A program made the position numbers and the translations under genes. From contig JALGPY010000004.1 in the NCBI GenBank assembly GCA_023055425.1, forward strand, positions 113,191,504 to 113,255,503: a stretch of 64,000 nt of DNA, written 5' to 3'. Positions 45,560-56,501 of the stretch are shown piece after piece. The notes beneath the pieces were generated by a model. That model searched no databases, was not told the origin of the DNA, and saw only the letters and a list, made by a program, of their open reading frames with translations. How positions within the stretch are numbered: the first letter of the stretch is position 1; the number at the start of each line of letters is the position of its first letter. Source of the DNA: Linanthus parryae (lineage: Eukaryota; Streptophyta; Magnoliopsida; Ericales; Polemoniaceae).

Positions 45560-46861
45560 TCAGAACGATCTTTGTAACATGTCATCTCTCCTGATCCTAA
45601 GATCCCAATCAATCAATTCCTCCACAAGTTTTGGGGCTCTCCAAACATCATCTGAAGATTTTGGTCTGGCCAACTCCAAGTTTGGAACCCGTGGCTCTTC
45701 CCAGATATTGATTTTACTTCCATTTCCCGCACTCCAGATGGCATTTGAATCAATAATGGGTCTTGCTCTGAGGACACCCTTCCAGAAGTAGGATTCTGAG
45801 TTCTTCTCATCAATTATATTGAAACTTATCCTATCACAGTATTTCTTTAGAAGAAGATTAACCCACAAAGAGTCCTTTACAATCCAAAGATGCCAATCAA
45901 GTTTAGCTAATGGAGCTCCATTGTGTTTAGACATAATTCTGAACCCCAAACCACATTCTCTTTTTAGTTTACAAAGTTTTTCCCAACTTTTCAGATGAGC
46001 TTTCTTCTTACCATTTGAACTCCCCCACAAAAAAATTAGCACATTTAGAGTCCATTCTCTGAAGCATGGTTCTTGGGAGTTGAAAGACTAACATTGCATC
46101 GGTAGGCATAGAATGTAACACATTCTTGATCAAGGTGTATCTGCCCCCATAAGACAGGGTAATTGACTTCCACCCTGTCACTTTGGAAATAAGACAATCC
46201 ATGGGGGTTTGGAAATCATTAGTCTTGGATTTTGAAAAGAATGGTTCTTGATAGTTGAAAGATTAACATTGCATAGGAAGGCATAGAATGTAACAGTCTT
46301 GATCAAGGTGTATCTGCCCCCATAAGACAGGATGTTTGACTTCCACCCTGCCACTTTGGAAATAAGACAATCCATGGGGGTTTGGAAATCATTAGTCTTG
46401 GATTTTGAAAAGAACATTGGTAATCCAAAGTATATAGCCTTCTTGTCACCCTTTTTAAGCTTCATCAACTCCCTAATAGCTCTTTTCATGGAAATAGGGG
46501 TATTTTGGCTGAAGAAAATTGAAGACTTGTCTTTGTTCACTTTCTGGCCTGAAACTTCTTCATAAAGAGTCAAATAAAGGTTCAAATTTTCAGCTTCTTT
46601 TAAATTGGCTCTCCAATAACACCAAATCATCATCAAACAAAGGATGTTCCACAGGATCACATCTTCTAGCCAGTTTGATGCCATGACTAAGACCATCACC
46701 AAGAGCAAAGGGTAGAATTCTAGAAAGAACTTCTTCGCACATAATGAATAAAGTAGGGGATAGAGGATCCCCTTGTCTAATACCACAAGTAGGATAGAAC
46801 TTAGCTCAAGGATTCCCATTGATGATAATTGAGAAGGAAACAAACTTGACACATTCTTCAA
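45560..46861 (-). pseudogene. LINE reverse transcriptase C-terminal half, broken frames
   Basis: Two overlapping-frame blocks, 46,178-46,861 and 45,560-46,042. They carry EVSGQKVNKDKSSIFFSQNT, YFGLPMFFSKSKT, SYGGRYTLIKTV, FLWGSSNGKKKAHLKSWEKLC and GLGFRIMSKHN, the conserved path after the RT active site in plant LINEs. The active-site region (FDDDLV) can be read only in a third frame near 46,635. The tandem duplication 46,066-46,413 disrupts the order. Confidence 0.75.
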
Positions 46862-47237
46862 TCCACCTTCTGAACTTCAAAGGAAAGCCATACCATTTGA
46901 GGAAGTTAGAAATAAAACCCCATTCTAATCTATCATAAGCCTTCTCCATTTCAATCTTGATAGCCATAAGACCTTGTTTGCCTTGTTTTTTCTTTATAGT
47001 ATGAAGGCTCTCATGGAGAATAATCACATTTTCTTGCATAATTCTTCCTTTCACAAAGGCAGCTTGCTTTGGATTAATTAAACTAGGAAGAATAGGGACA
47101 ATTCTATTGGCTAGGATCTTTGAGATTACCTTGTAAATTGTGTTGCACAGACTTATAGGTCTGAATTGATTCACTTTGATAGCTTCAGCACACTTGGGGA
47201 TCAACACAATAAAAGAAGCATTAATATCCTCATTCAT
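46806..47237 (-). pseudogene. LINE reverse transcriptase N-terminal half
   Basis: The frame encodes ASFIVLIPKC, FRPISLCNTIYKVISKILANR, INPKQAAFVKGR and IKIEMEKAYDRLEW, signature blocks 1-4 of the non-LTR RT. The catalytic aspartate expected in the M-E-K-A-Y-D block is present. The frame ends at INGNP, just before the FADD block. Confidence 0.85.
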
Positions 47238-47384
47238 CCTTCCTTATCTAAAAAAAAACCTTGAATAATATCACATAACTCTTGTTTTATGATGTCCCAG
47301 TATTGCTTGAGGAACAAAATTGGGAAGCCATCTGGCCCAGGAGCCTTGAAGCTACACATCTGAAATAATGTCTCATAAATTTCA

Positions 47385-47945
47385 TCATAAATAGGAATTG
47401 AAAATAAATCTGGCCATTGATCTTAATCTTTGAGGGAACAAATCCTCCAACCAATCAGGGATGCAAGAATTCTTAGAATGAAACAAGTTCTTGTAAGAAT
47501 TGCAGAATTCAGTACCAATATCAACATTAGATGTAGCATACTCACCATCTAGTTTTAATATTCTGTTGATTGTATTTCTTTGACTCCTTATAGCAGTTGT
47601 TGTGTGGAAGAATCTGGGGTTGGAATCCCCCTCCTTCAACCATTGTATTCTAGACTTCTGCTTCCACATTATTTCTTGTCTTCTCATGAAATCCTTTAAT
47701 TGAGATTTCAGAATTCTTTCTTGCACAATACTATTTAGGGAGTTTAATTGTTGAACCTTGAGCAGCTCATCTTGAGTCTTCCTAAGATTAAAATTAACAT
47801 TGCCAAATTTCTCTCGGTTCCACTTCAGTAAAGCAACCTTAGTCTCTTTAATGTTTGAGCTCCACGACGTCATGACATTCTGACACCTGTTGTTCCTGCA
47901 ATTGACTCGGATTAATTCTTTGCACCCTTCGTCTCTTACCCACAT
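47385..47945 (-). pseudogene. LINE linker between endonuclease and RT
   Basis: The frame encodes LLKWNREKFGNVNF, QKSRIQWLKEGDSNPRFFH and NTINRILKLDGEY. This is the conserved linker before RT in plant LINEs. Its upstream end is cut by the gypsy insertion at 47973. Confidence 0.8.
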
Positions 47946-47973
47946 GGATTCAAACCTAAAAGGCCTTGAGGAG

Positions 47974-48599
47974 TGTGCACAAGAGATTCCGACGGGGAGA
48001 CCTCCGTGTGCACCGTGTGTAGTGGATCAAGGATCGCACAGGAAGAGTGGGGTTGTGTGTAGGGAGAGAGTAAGTCAATAGCAATGTCTGAGAGAGAGAC
48101 AGAGGTTTGGCAGAGCTTCCGCGTATGGCAGTGTGTCCTCCTTTGTATGGAAAGGTTGACGATCTATATATACTGGAGAACGTGACCGTTGTAGTGTGGT
48201 TAATGCGCCCATTAATGGCGGCTTAATTAGCTTAACCATAACGGCACGTCCGTCCGAGTATATAGGGACCGTTAGAGCACGTGGTGCGCGAATACCGGAA
48301 CCCTTACGAGGTTCACCGGGTTTGACCGGAATGACCGGGTTTATGGAGCTCGTGCCATAAATCTCTCAAAATAGTTACTAAAGGTCGCGTGCGGGCTTGG
48401 CTCGCACGCGACAGGGCTTACTCTAGCCTCCAAACCACTAAGTCCCTACAAGTCCCGTGCAGTGGTATGCGAGGGCTCTGTCTCGCAGCCCCCACATGGA
48501 TCAGCTCGGCTGGTGATCCAGTGTGTATGGAGCACAATATGGTGTGCTGGATGGCTGCCACGTGGCCAAGATCTGTCATGTCAGAAAGCAGTATCTACA
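47974..48599 (-). repeat. Gypsy 3' LTR
   Basis: 626 bp. Compared with the 5' LTR, visible differences are CCC/CCG and TTC/TTG near 48,301-48,315 and ATA/ACA near 48,371. A TATATATA box-like run is shared by both copies (about 48,174 here). Confidence 0.95.
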
Positions 48600-48614
48600 T
48601 TAGCCCCCTTTCTG
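48600..48614 (-). promoter_or_regulatory. Gypsy polypurine tract
   Basis: Directly before the 3' LTR the minus strand reads AGAAAGGGGGCTAA, the purine-rich primer for plus-strand DNA synthesis. Confidence 0.8.
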
Positions 48615-49287
48615 CGCGTGAAGACTCATAGCCGTATAGACTTCCATGCGCGGAAACCAACATACGCGTCTCCGCCACGCACCAATTCAAATACGGGTAG
48701 ATTCAGCCCCCGTGCGTGTCATTATGACCTAAAACCCCTAGAGTCGTGCCGTCTGACCTTTAGGGTTTTAGGCGTGACGTCAGCTTGTCCTGTGATTGCG
48801 CGATTCGACGGTGACGGTTGCGATTCGACTATCGAAAGGACGCAACCCTTCATTGTTTTGGATAAATACCTTGTATCCCCCATTATTGCAAAGCATCACT
48901 TCTTTCTCTTAAAGTGAATGGTACCCGGAGATCTTCGAGAGCAGATCCAGATAATCAATCACCAGTTCAGAACTGCAAATCGTATTCTTCAATTGTGCAT
49001 ATCCAAGCAGGCTTCAAGAAAACAAGGTTGGCCTCGTTTACCTTTTGATTTAAGATACCAGTGTTTGCCTTGAACTGCGTTGAATCTGTAATCCCATGAA
49101 ATTTGTGAAGAGGCTTTGATCTTTGAACCCGCTTCGTTTTAATCTTTCAACAATATTGGATCTTGCAACTCCCCAATTTCTGAAATCGATACCGGAACTG
49201 TTCGTCTTCCTTTGCATAGATCTTGAATTCCAAAATTCAAACTGAAGTGTGGTATTTCTCCCCCCTTTTTCTTGCTCTTCCACAGGA
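48615..49287 (+). other. Probable leader of the antisense gene
   Basis: No coding region. The LTR immediately upstream could supply a promoter. A strong acceptor-like site (polypyrimidine then CACAG, ending 49285) lies three bases before the start codon at 49288, suggesting a 5' UTR intron whose donor could be near 49,026 (AAG/GTTGGC). Confidence 0.4.
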
Positions 49288-52200
49288 ATGGCCAAGACAA
49301 GAGTAACCAGACCCGTCAAGGAAGATGAAGAGATACCCGACCTTCCGCAGGCCTTGTGGCGAAAAGCCCCCTTTTTAGGCGGCAAAGATTTCTACCATGC
49401 GAGGGTAAAGGCGAAGAGGATGCCTGATCCTGTTCCAGTTGAGCGATTGCTGACGCTGACTCGCCCAGTTAACTCAGCCTTGCTCGAGTTGGTTGGTTCC
49501 GAGGATGTAGTTCGATTGGGGATCGAGAACGGGCACTTCCCATATACTGCGATTTCTACTCAGGCGTTCGTCCAGAAATTGGACTACATGGATGAGTGGA
49601 TTGACCACGTGTTGGATCATCACGCCGAGACTCTTAATGAAGCCGGCGTATACTTTGCTATCCGTGCTATGAAGGGTGCTGCCGTGAAGTTGGATCAGTC
49701 CATGCTTCTAGACCTTCTGTCCCGTTACTCGCCTGCGACTCATACGTTCCATTTTGCTGAGTTCGAGGCTGCCCCCACACTCGAGGACGTTCAAATGCTG
49801 TACGAGCTTTCCCCCATGGGCGAGGTGGACCCTCTGAGTCCCTTGAGGACATCTGCGGAGATTGCCTTGTACACGCAGATGGAGGAATGCTAGCAGAGGT
49901 GAAGAAAATCTCCACTCGGTGGACCACTACGAAGCCTCTTCCGAACTGGCAGCTAGTGGATACATCCGCGAAGAATACCTGGAACAAATGGTTGCAGTAC
50001 TTCTTTCGAGATTATGCGAACAGCATCATTACTAAGAAACTTCTGAGTGAAGATCCAGAGGCCGAGAATTACGTAGAGGGCAAGGGTTATCACTTGACCC
50101 TTTGTGCTTTTCTCTGTGCCTGGCTGTCGAGGTACTTGATTGATGGTCACCCCCATGACGGAGTCTTCTACCATGTGTTGCCACTTGCTGTGAGGCTCGC
50201 TCTTGGCCAGAGGGTCGCACTCGGACCCTTGGTCTTGGGCACGCTGTACTATAGGCTTGACCAGCTGGTTCTGGCTATGAGGGAGTCGCGTGGCCGCCTC
50301 GATGTGCTGACTTTTGTCAATATTTCCTTTTTGACAATGTGGGTTTTCGAGCGCTGGCCGTCTTATGCTCCAACTGCTCTCCAACTCGACAAGTGGTGTC
50401 CCCCGGGCGAGAATGAAGCGCGCAACAGCGGAAGAGCTGCGAGATGGTTTGGAACAGGCAACACCAAGTGCGTTTGGAGTTTGATATGCGACAAACGGAA
50501 GGAGTTTACTGCCAGGCCCTATGCCACGCGCATTGAGAACGTGCGCTGGTTCCCAAAGCTGTACCCCTCTAAAGGCATGGTCTTTTCAGAAGAGCTTCTC
50601 TTTGAAGGGAGACCTCATTTTCGTGAGCGCTACCGCGAGTTCTTTTGCTGGTGTCTGCGAGGTTCCCTTCCTGCCCTTGCAGAGCATATTCGTGAGCTCG
50701 CGCCGAGGTATGAAAAGCTTACCGTGGACGTTGACCCCACTCGAGTTTCTCCTCAGTTTGGTTTTGATGCGGTGGCCCCATCAATCTGGCCCCAGTCCAT
50801 TGTCAGAGGATGCTACAAGCGCTTGCTAACAAAGGAGTGCAAGACGGTTTTCATGAATAACCTTCCTTTTGAGCAGCCTGCGGGAACCCGCGAGGGTGGT
50901 TGTTCCCAGAACTGGCTCGCATACTGGGTTGCCCAGCAAACGAGGATTGAGACGGAGTCGGCCGCGCAGCCAGGTAGATCTCCCTTGATCAAAAGGAACC
51001 CTTTTCCGTTTCGCCCCACTTGCAGTCTGAGCGAGTCTGAGTATGGTTGCTACTCACTGTGGGATCGTGAGAACCATTTGTGCCCTGATGTCATTCTGAA
51101 GGAGCAAGTCGCCGCAATTAAGAAGGGCGATACGCATGTCGTCAGATATAGCAAGGCATTTGCTGAGGTAAGCGATTTCTCCGCGTGCATTAAGCTTTTT
51201 GATTTCCTTATGCTGACACTTTTATTCTTTTCGGTTGTAGTGTCATGTGCGGCGATTCGCATCTGGTGATCGCTCCAAGTCATTGGTTAACGCCATCGTT
51301 GCCACCAGGAGAGAAGGGCAGTCGTTCCGGCTATCGTGGAGGATGGAACCTGAGCTCGAAATGAAGATTCGCGCAGTCATGAATGCTTTTGCTGACTCGC
51401 TGATAGACAATCCTCCGGCTCCGTCTCCTTCTGGAGATGACCCGTCTCCTCCAGCGACTGCGGCACCAAGAGTGAAGAGACCTAGGCAAAGGGGAATTAC
51501 GATTTCTTCCCCTAGGAATGCCCCAGCTTCTCCCCCAGTGAGGTCCCTTTCTATCAAGGACAAAGGCAAAGGTCGCATGCCTAGCAAAGTGCGGAAAGAT
51601 CTCGCAGTTGAAACTTTCGTTCCATTCAATCAAGAGGAAGAGGAAGAGAGGCAGGAGGCCCAAGCAAGTGATGAAGAAGAAGAAGTAACAGTTGTGATGC
51701 ATGAGGAAGAATCAGGAGGTACCTCCGTCGCATTCCCTTTCCCGTTATCGTAACTTCTTTGCACTTCTTTTCTTTAAATCATTCGTGTATTCGCAGATGA
51801 TGATGATGAAACCATTGGTGGCCTTGTGGCCAAGAGACAAAAGAGAGATGCCCATTCTGGCATTCCAGATGAGCCCATAAGCGAGGACGTTCTTGCTGAG
51901 TCCCGAAAGACAGCCGCGGAGGCTGCTGAAAGAAGAAGGCGGCGAGAGGAAGAGGAGCTCGAGCGCGTGAAACAGCGGAGTCTCGAGGAGCAGCATGTTG
52001 ACGACTTAGTGCGTCCAGTTGGCGAGGAAGGCGAGCTTCCCGAAGAAGTGGCTCCTCATGCGGAAGAGGAAGATGAGGTTCCCGGAGAGGATGCAGCGGC
52101 CTTGGAGCAAGTCCAAGCAGACTTCGAAGAGATCGCAGGTGGCGATAAAGGTGAGATCTTCAATCTCGCAGTAACTTATAGAGATGTTATTGTGGGCGCG

Positions 52201-53579
52201 TTAAAGCATGGTGTGTCAAAGGCTGACATTCGCCGTTGGTTAGTAGGCAAATGCGGAGAACCCTCAGGTAACTATTTGAGTGATACGCACGTACTAGGCT
52301 CTTAGCAACTTAAGGCAGAATCATGACTGGTTTATTCGCATCCCAGGTCACGCTTCTCTTAAAGACTTGCTTAGTGAGGACACACTGATAGGGCATGGTT
52401 CCACGTCCTTAGTGTATGATGAGGATACCTCAATCCCACCTTCGCGTGGAGGTGCTTTTTCTTAGCTTTAGCGAAGATAGCAAAATAACTTATAACGCAA
52501 GTTACCTCATGTCATCGCATTTAATGTCGCAGGTTATGCTGAAGAACCAGAGCTGGAGCAGAGAAGTCAGCCTTCTGCGTCCTATGTTCCAATTCCGAGC
52601 TCCCATACCGAGAAGCCCGTCGCAGCTGCTGACCACACGGGTGAGCCTCTTGAGGACATCATCGAGCTTTCCGACGATGCTGGAGCTGACACTGTGTTGA
52701 TGGATGAAGATGTCCATGCTAGTGCTGAGGTAGGAAGGACAAGTGCTGCTAATGTTCTCGTATCTGAGAGCGTCATTCACCAAGCGACTTCGGCTGTCCC
52801 TTCGCCTCCGGCGACGACTGAGCCCGAGGCACCTATTCCTGCGTGGAGCATTTGGGGCTCGCAGGTTGGGAATGCAGTCGCAGCTGGTGCGGCTTACACT
52901 CTTCCTCCCGACTACGAGAGATTGGAGCTCGCAGCTGATAGGAGAGCTATGGAGCGAGGACAATCTTCGAACAACCCGGCAGCCCGCATTCCTTCCCTTC
53001 ATGAGATTCTGGAAGGAACTGGTAAGTAGAGCTTTACTGTTCGCACGTCGCATTATTCGCTTGCGAGTTTTGACATCATAACCTATTTTTGACGTCTCCT
53101 CAGGTTTGAAGCAAACCGATGTAGACTGGGTGGTTCGAATGCGTCTGACCTACCCCCGATCATTTGTGAGATCTCTGGAGATCGGGCCTTTTGACAGGAG
53201 GCTGTTCCTTACTGAAGCCATTTGGATATTGGAGCAGCTGTCTGCGGCTACACCTGCGACCATTTCGGTCCAGAGTGCTGAATTGCTATGTGGCATGTGC
53301 CAAAATCTCGTGACCAAAGTCCAAGGTAGAATGGGCTTCAAGTTTCTCAAGGACAGAGTCACGCTGATTCGCGCAGCCATAACTTTGAAACTCGGTCACC
53401 AGAATCTCGCAGCTGAGATGCAGAAGGTGGAGCAGCAGAAGCAAAAGGTTGATGAAGCTCTGAAGCTGTATCATGAGATGAATGCTAGGTGCGAGCTACT
53501 GAAGCAAGAAGTGAAACAAGTGGAGAAGCTGAGCGAGCAGTTCGAGCCCCAAGACTCCTTAATCAAGAATTTGCTTTGA
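49288..53579 (+). CDS. Spliced plant-mobile-domain gene, antisense to gag-pol inside the gypsy element
   Basis: Exons: 49288-51167 (frame break near 49,887-49,893), 51241-51718, 51797-52267, 52347-52451, 52533-53021, 53104-53579. The five introns are 73, 78, 79, 81 and 82 bp, all GT-AG, and each keeps reading phase. The N-terminal half contains RYSPATHTFHFAEFEA then TLEDVQMLYEL, the plant mobile domain (PMD) signature, with a preceding helical region (LVGSEDVVRLGIENG). The middle is basic and Pro/Ser-rich (PRVKRPRQRG, KDKGKGRMPSKVRK). The C-terminal half is Glu-rich with coiled-coil character and ends with MQKVEQQKQKVDEALKLYHE. PMD proteins act in the nucleus and also occur as passengers in transposons. 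Antisense accessory frames are known in Tat-type elements such as Grande. Apart from the one frame break it looks intact; the role is unknown. Confidence 0.75.
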
Positions 53580-54950
53580 TTTTCGAATTTTGCAAAAAAT
53601 AGCAAGAAAATGGCTGGAACATTAATGTAATGTCTTGAACATTAATGTGATGTTGCTAGGGTTTCCCCCCCCCCTTTTTTTTTACAAAAACAATGAATTT
53701 TCCCGTTTTGCCCTTTTCCGGGATTTGATTGGATATTTCTGTGCATATCCAATTATGACATCAGCAATTGATTCTCTGCTTGATTTTCGCGCTAATTTCT
53801 CGGCAGATAAGCACGCTTTCGTTGGGAAGTCCATCCGAATCATGACTATCCGTCATTTATTAGGATACGCAACTGAATCGTCGTAGCCTTTAGTAGGGTA
53901 ATTGATTGTTACCGCTTTTCAAGGCGTAAGTGATTGAACTTACCCTCTTTTTGAATTTTGCTGACTCATCTTAGGCAACCAAAGAGTCTGTACAGGGTCT
54001 ATATAAACCCTGTCTTTGCTATTTGGGTTCTTCATCCCAAACATGTGCTTTGCCGTGAGCCCTTACGACTGCTGGCTTCAACGCTTGTTTTTCGTTGATT
54101 CATGGCAACTTCAAGTTTTGAATCCTGAGTTTGCGCTTTGGGCTATAGAAATAGTTTCCAAGATCCACTTTATGAGGCTTATCGCTCTTTATAACCATCA
54201 TAAAGAAGATGCAGATAATATCTCAGGTGTGTTCGAAGAAATTTCTTCGTGTATTATGTGTGCAGGTCATGTTTCCGGCCGCCTCGTGGTGAGGTGCAGC
54301 GCCGAAGTGACCGTGCTACCGTCTCGTAATGAACGGCGGAATTCTCCTCCAGCATCCCTGGAGGAGGATTCCTTGCCTCTTCGTTCTTGAACTCAGGGTG
54401 CTCGTTAATGCCCTTGTCAAACATGACAAGGAATCCATCACCAAAGGAATGACTGCTTCGCCTGTTTTGCAGAGCAGCGCATGTCGAAACAGGAAGCTCC
54501 TCCGGCGCCTACCTTGATCAGACAGAGGCTTTTGTCACCCCTTGGGGTCTTGGGTGTATCGTTTCCCAGGTTTCGCGGCTAGGGATGTAGCGACTGACAA
54601 GCTGATCTCTTCGCGGCAGCATCCCTTTTGCTACGGATCTTTGGCCGCAGATCTGCGTGTTGCGTAGCCGGTGTTGAAACCGGTGGGTTCATCCTTTTCT
54701 AGTCGGAATTCCCGTAGTGTGTTTCTGGCTTGTCAGCCACCTTTCGAATGTATTGTAAGCCATGTTGGCTGCGTAGTTAGATTCGAGCTTTTTCGTTTGT
54801 AAGCTGTTATCTAGACAGATGAATTGCAAGTCATTTGACTCATAATGATAAATAGCTTTTGTGTTATCTGCTGCCTCTTTGCAACAAAATACAATTTCGC
54901 ATGCGTTTCGGCTTATTTCGCCTTGCATAATGCTATGTAATTATTTCGCA
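53580..54950. other. Non-coding part of the gypsy 3' region
   Basis: No convincing gene. It contains a C-run and poly-T (about 53,667-53,684). A TATATAAA at 54000-54007 is embedded in the inverted repeat ACAGGGT...ACCCTGT (53992-54013), and a CTCCTCCAG/CTGGAGGAG hairpin lies at about 54,344-54,367. An open frame from 54,043 to 54,390 (MCFAVSPYDCW) has no recognisable domain. Confidence 0.45.
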
Positions 54951-55009
54951 TCTGCGATATGTTGATTCGCGGGTGTTTCGCTAGATCGTTCGAGATCGTA
55001 TCTTCGCAG

Positions 55010-56290
55010 CTGTGCCATCCCGGCAGATGGGCTTGTGGTTGGCCATTGTGGATCATTTAAGATCATTTTCACAACGTTGCTATCGTAGTAGATAGTCTTT
55101 AGCAGATCAATTAAGATCGTTAAGTGGCGCGAATTGCTATCACGGCAGATAGGCTTTATTAGAGAATCGATTGAGATCATTTCTCACATAAACTGCTATC
55201 GCAACAGATAGACTTTTAGAAGATCTAATAAGATAATTTTGCGCATGCGTTGCCATCGTAACAGATAGGCTTGGGCGATCAACTAAAATCGCTTTGTATA
55301 TAAGTTGCTATCGTAACAGATAGACTTTTAGAAGATCTAATAAGATTATTTTGCGCATGCGTTGCCATCGTAACAGATAGGCTTGAGCGATCAACTAAAA
55401 TCGCTTTGTATATAAGTTGCTATCGTAACAGATAGGCTTAGATGATTAGCTAAAATCACTTTGCATATAAGTTGCTATCGTAGCAGATAGGCTTTGGTGA
55501 TCAATTAAGATCGCATTTAGACAGGCTGCTATCGTAAGAGATAGGCTTATATGATCAATTAAGATCGCATTTTTACAGGCTGCTATCGTAAGAGATAGGC
55601 TTAAAGGATCAATTATGATCGCATAGGTTGCTATCATAACAGATAGGCTTTTATGATCAATTAAGATCGCACTTGTATAGGCTGCTATCGTAACAGATAG
55701 GCTTTTATGATCGATTAAGATCGCATTTGCATTGGCTGCTATCGCGAGAGATAGGCTTTTATGATCAATTAAGATCGCATTGCATTGGCTGCTATCGTGA
55801 GAGATAGGCTTAGATGATCACTTAAGATCGCATTTGCATTGGCTGCTATCGTGAGAGATAGGCTTAGATGATCACTTAAGATCGCGTTTGCATTGGCTGC
55901 TATCGTTAGAGATAGGCTTAGATGATCACTTAAGATCGCATTTGCATTGGCTGCTATCGTGAGAGATAGGCTTAGATGATCACTTAAGATCGCGTTTGCA
56001 TTGGCTGCTATCGTTAGAGATAGGCTTAGATGATCACTTAAGATCGCGTTTGCATTGGCTGCTATCGTTAGAGATAGGCTTAGATGATCACTTAAGATCG
56101 CATTTGCATTGGCTGCTATCTTTAGAGATAGGCTTAGATGATCACTTAAGATCGCGTTTGCATTGGCTGCTATCGTTAGAGATAGGCTTAGATGATCACT
56201 TAAGATCGCATTTGCATTGGCCGCTATCGTTAGAGATAGGCTTGGATGATCACTTAAGATCGCATTTGCATTGATTGCTATCGCGGCGAA
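55010..56290. repeat. 54-bp tandem repeat array in the gypsy 3' region
   Basis: More than 20 units, each with TGCTATCG-(N)-AGAGATAGGCTT then GATCACTTAAGATCGC. Units at 55,010-55,690 vary in length and sequence. Those at 55,790-56,270 are almost identical with a strict 54-bp period. Such arrays between pol and the 3' LTR are typical of Tat-clade elements and are known seeds of satellite DNA. Confidence 0.92.
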
Positions 56291-56501
56291 TAAACCATTG
56301 TTAACAGTAATAACAAACTGAATAGAGCAACATAAACAGCTAGAAATGTGAACTTCTCATTTGGGAGAATTCTTTTATTACAACGCTCTCATATGGGAGA
56401 GATGAGATTACAATCCTCTCATATGGGAGAGGAGATTGCGTAAATCGTAGCCACATGAGACATTAAACAACGTTATCATAGAACGTATGAAATGAGAGAA
56501 G
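56291..56501. other. Short spacer between pol and tandem repeats
   Basis: About 210 bp with three repeats of CTCATATGGGAGA-like sequence (56,357-56,431). No gene. Confidence 0.6.

Larger units (their letters stand above)
44384..47973 (-). mobile_element. LINE (L1-type non-LTR retrotransposon), 3' part, interrupted by the gypsy element
   Basis: Read on the minus strand this is a plant L1-type LINE: pre-RT linker, reverse transcriptase, zinc-binding zf-RVT region, RNase H and a poly-A tail seen as T16 at 44384-44399. The endonuclease part continues at 63,524-64,000 beyond the gypsy insertion, whose AGGAG duplication marks the break at 47969-47973. Several frameshifts and stops mean it is dead. 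A 174-bp tandem duplication lies inside the RT region (46,066-46,413). Confidence 0.88.

Noticed and set aside
48389..48917. Open frames in the gypsy LTR, repeated at 63,231-63,589
   Set aside because: They are inside the LTR and lack any domain; both copies are chance frames.
49822..49896. A 72-75-bp intron to explain the PMD frame break
   Set aside because: The only donor of suitable position (GAG/GTGGAC) is phase 0 while the acceptor CAG at 49896 gives a different phase, so it does not restore the frame.
49953..50384. 143-aa minus-strand frame opposite the PMD gene
   Set aside because: Shadow of the plus-strand coding sequence, with no domain.
55996..56274. 92-aa frame with an 18-residue Leu-rich repeat
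   Set aside because: A product of the 54-bp tandem repeats (period divisible by three); no start or flanking coding sequence.
55010..56290. Possible CRISPR-like array
   Set aside because: Units are contiguous repeats without unique spacers, and the genome is a plant.
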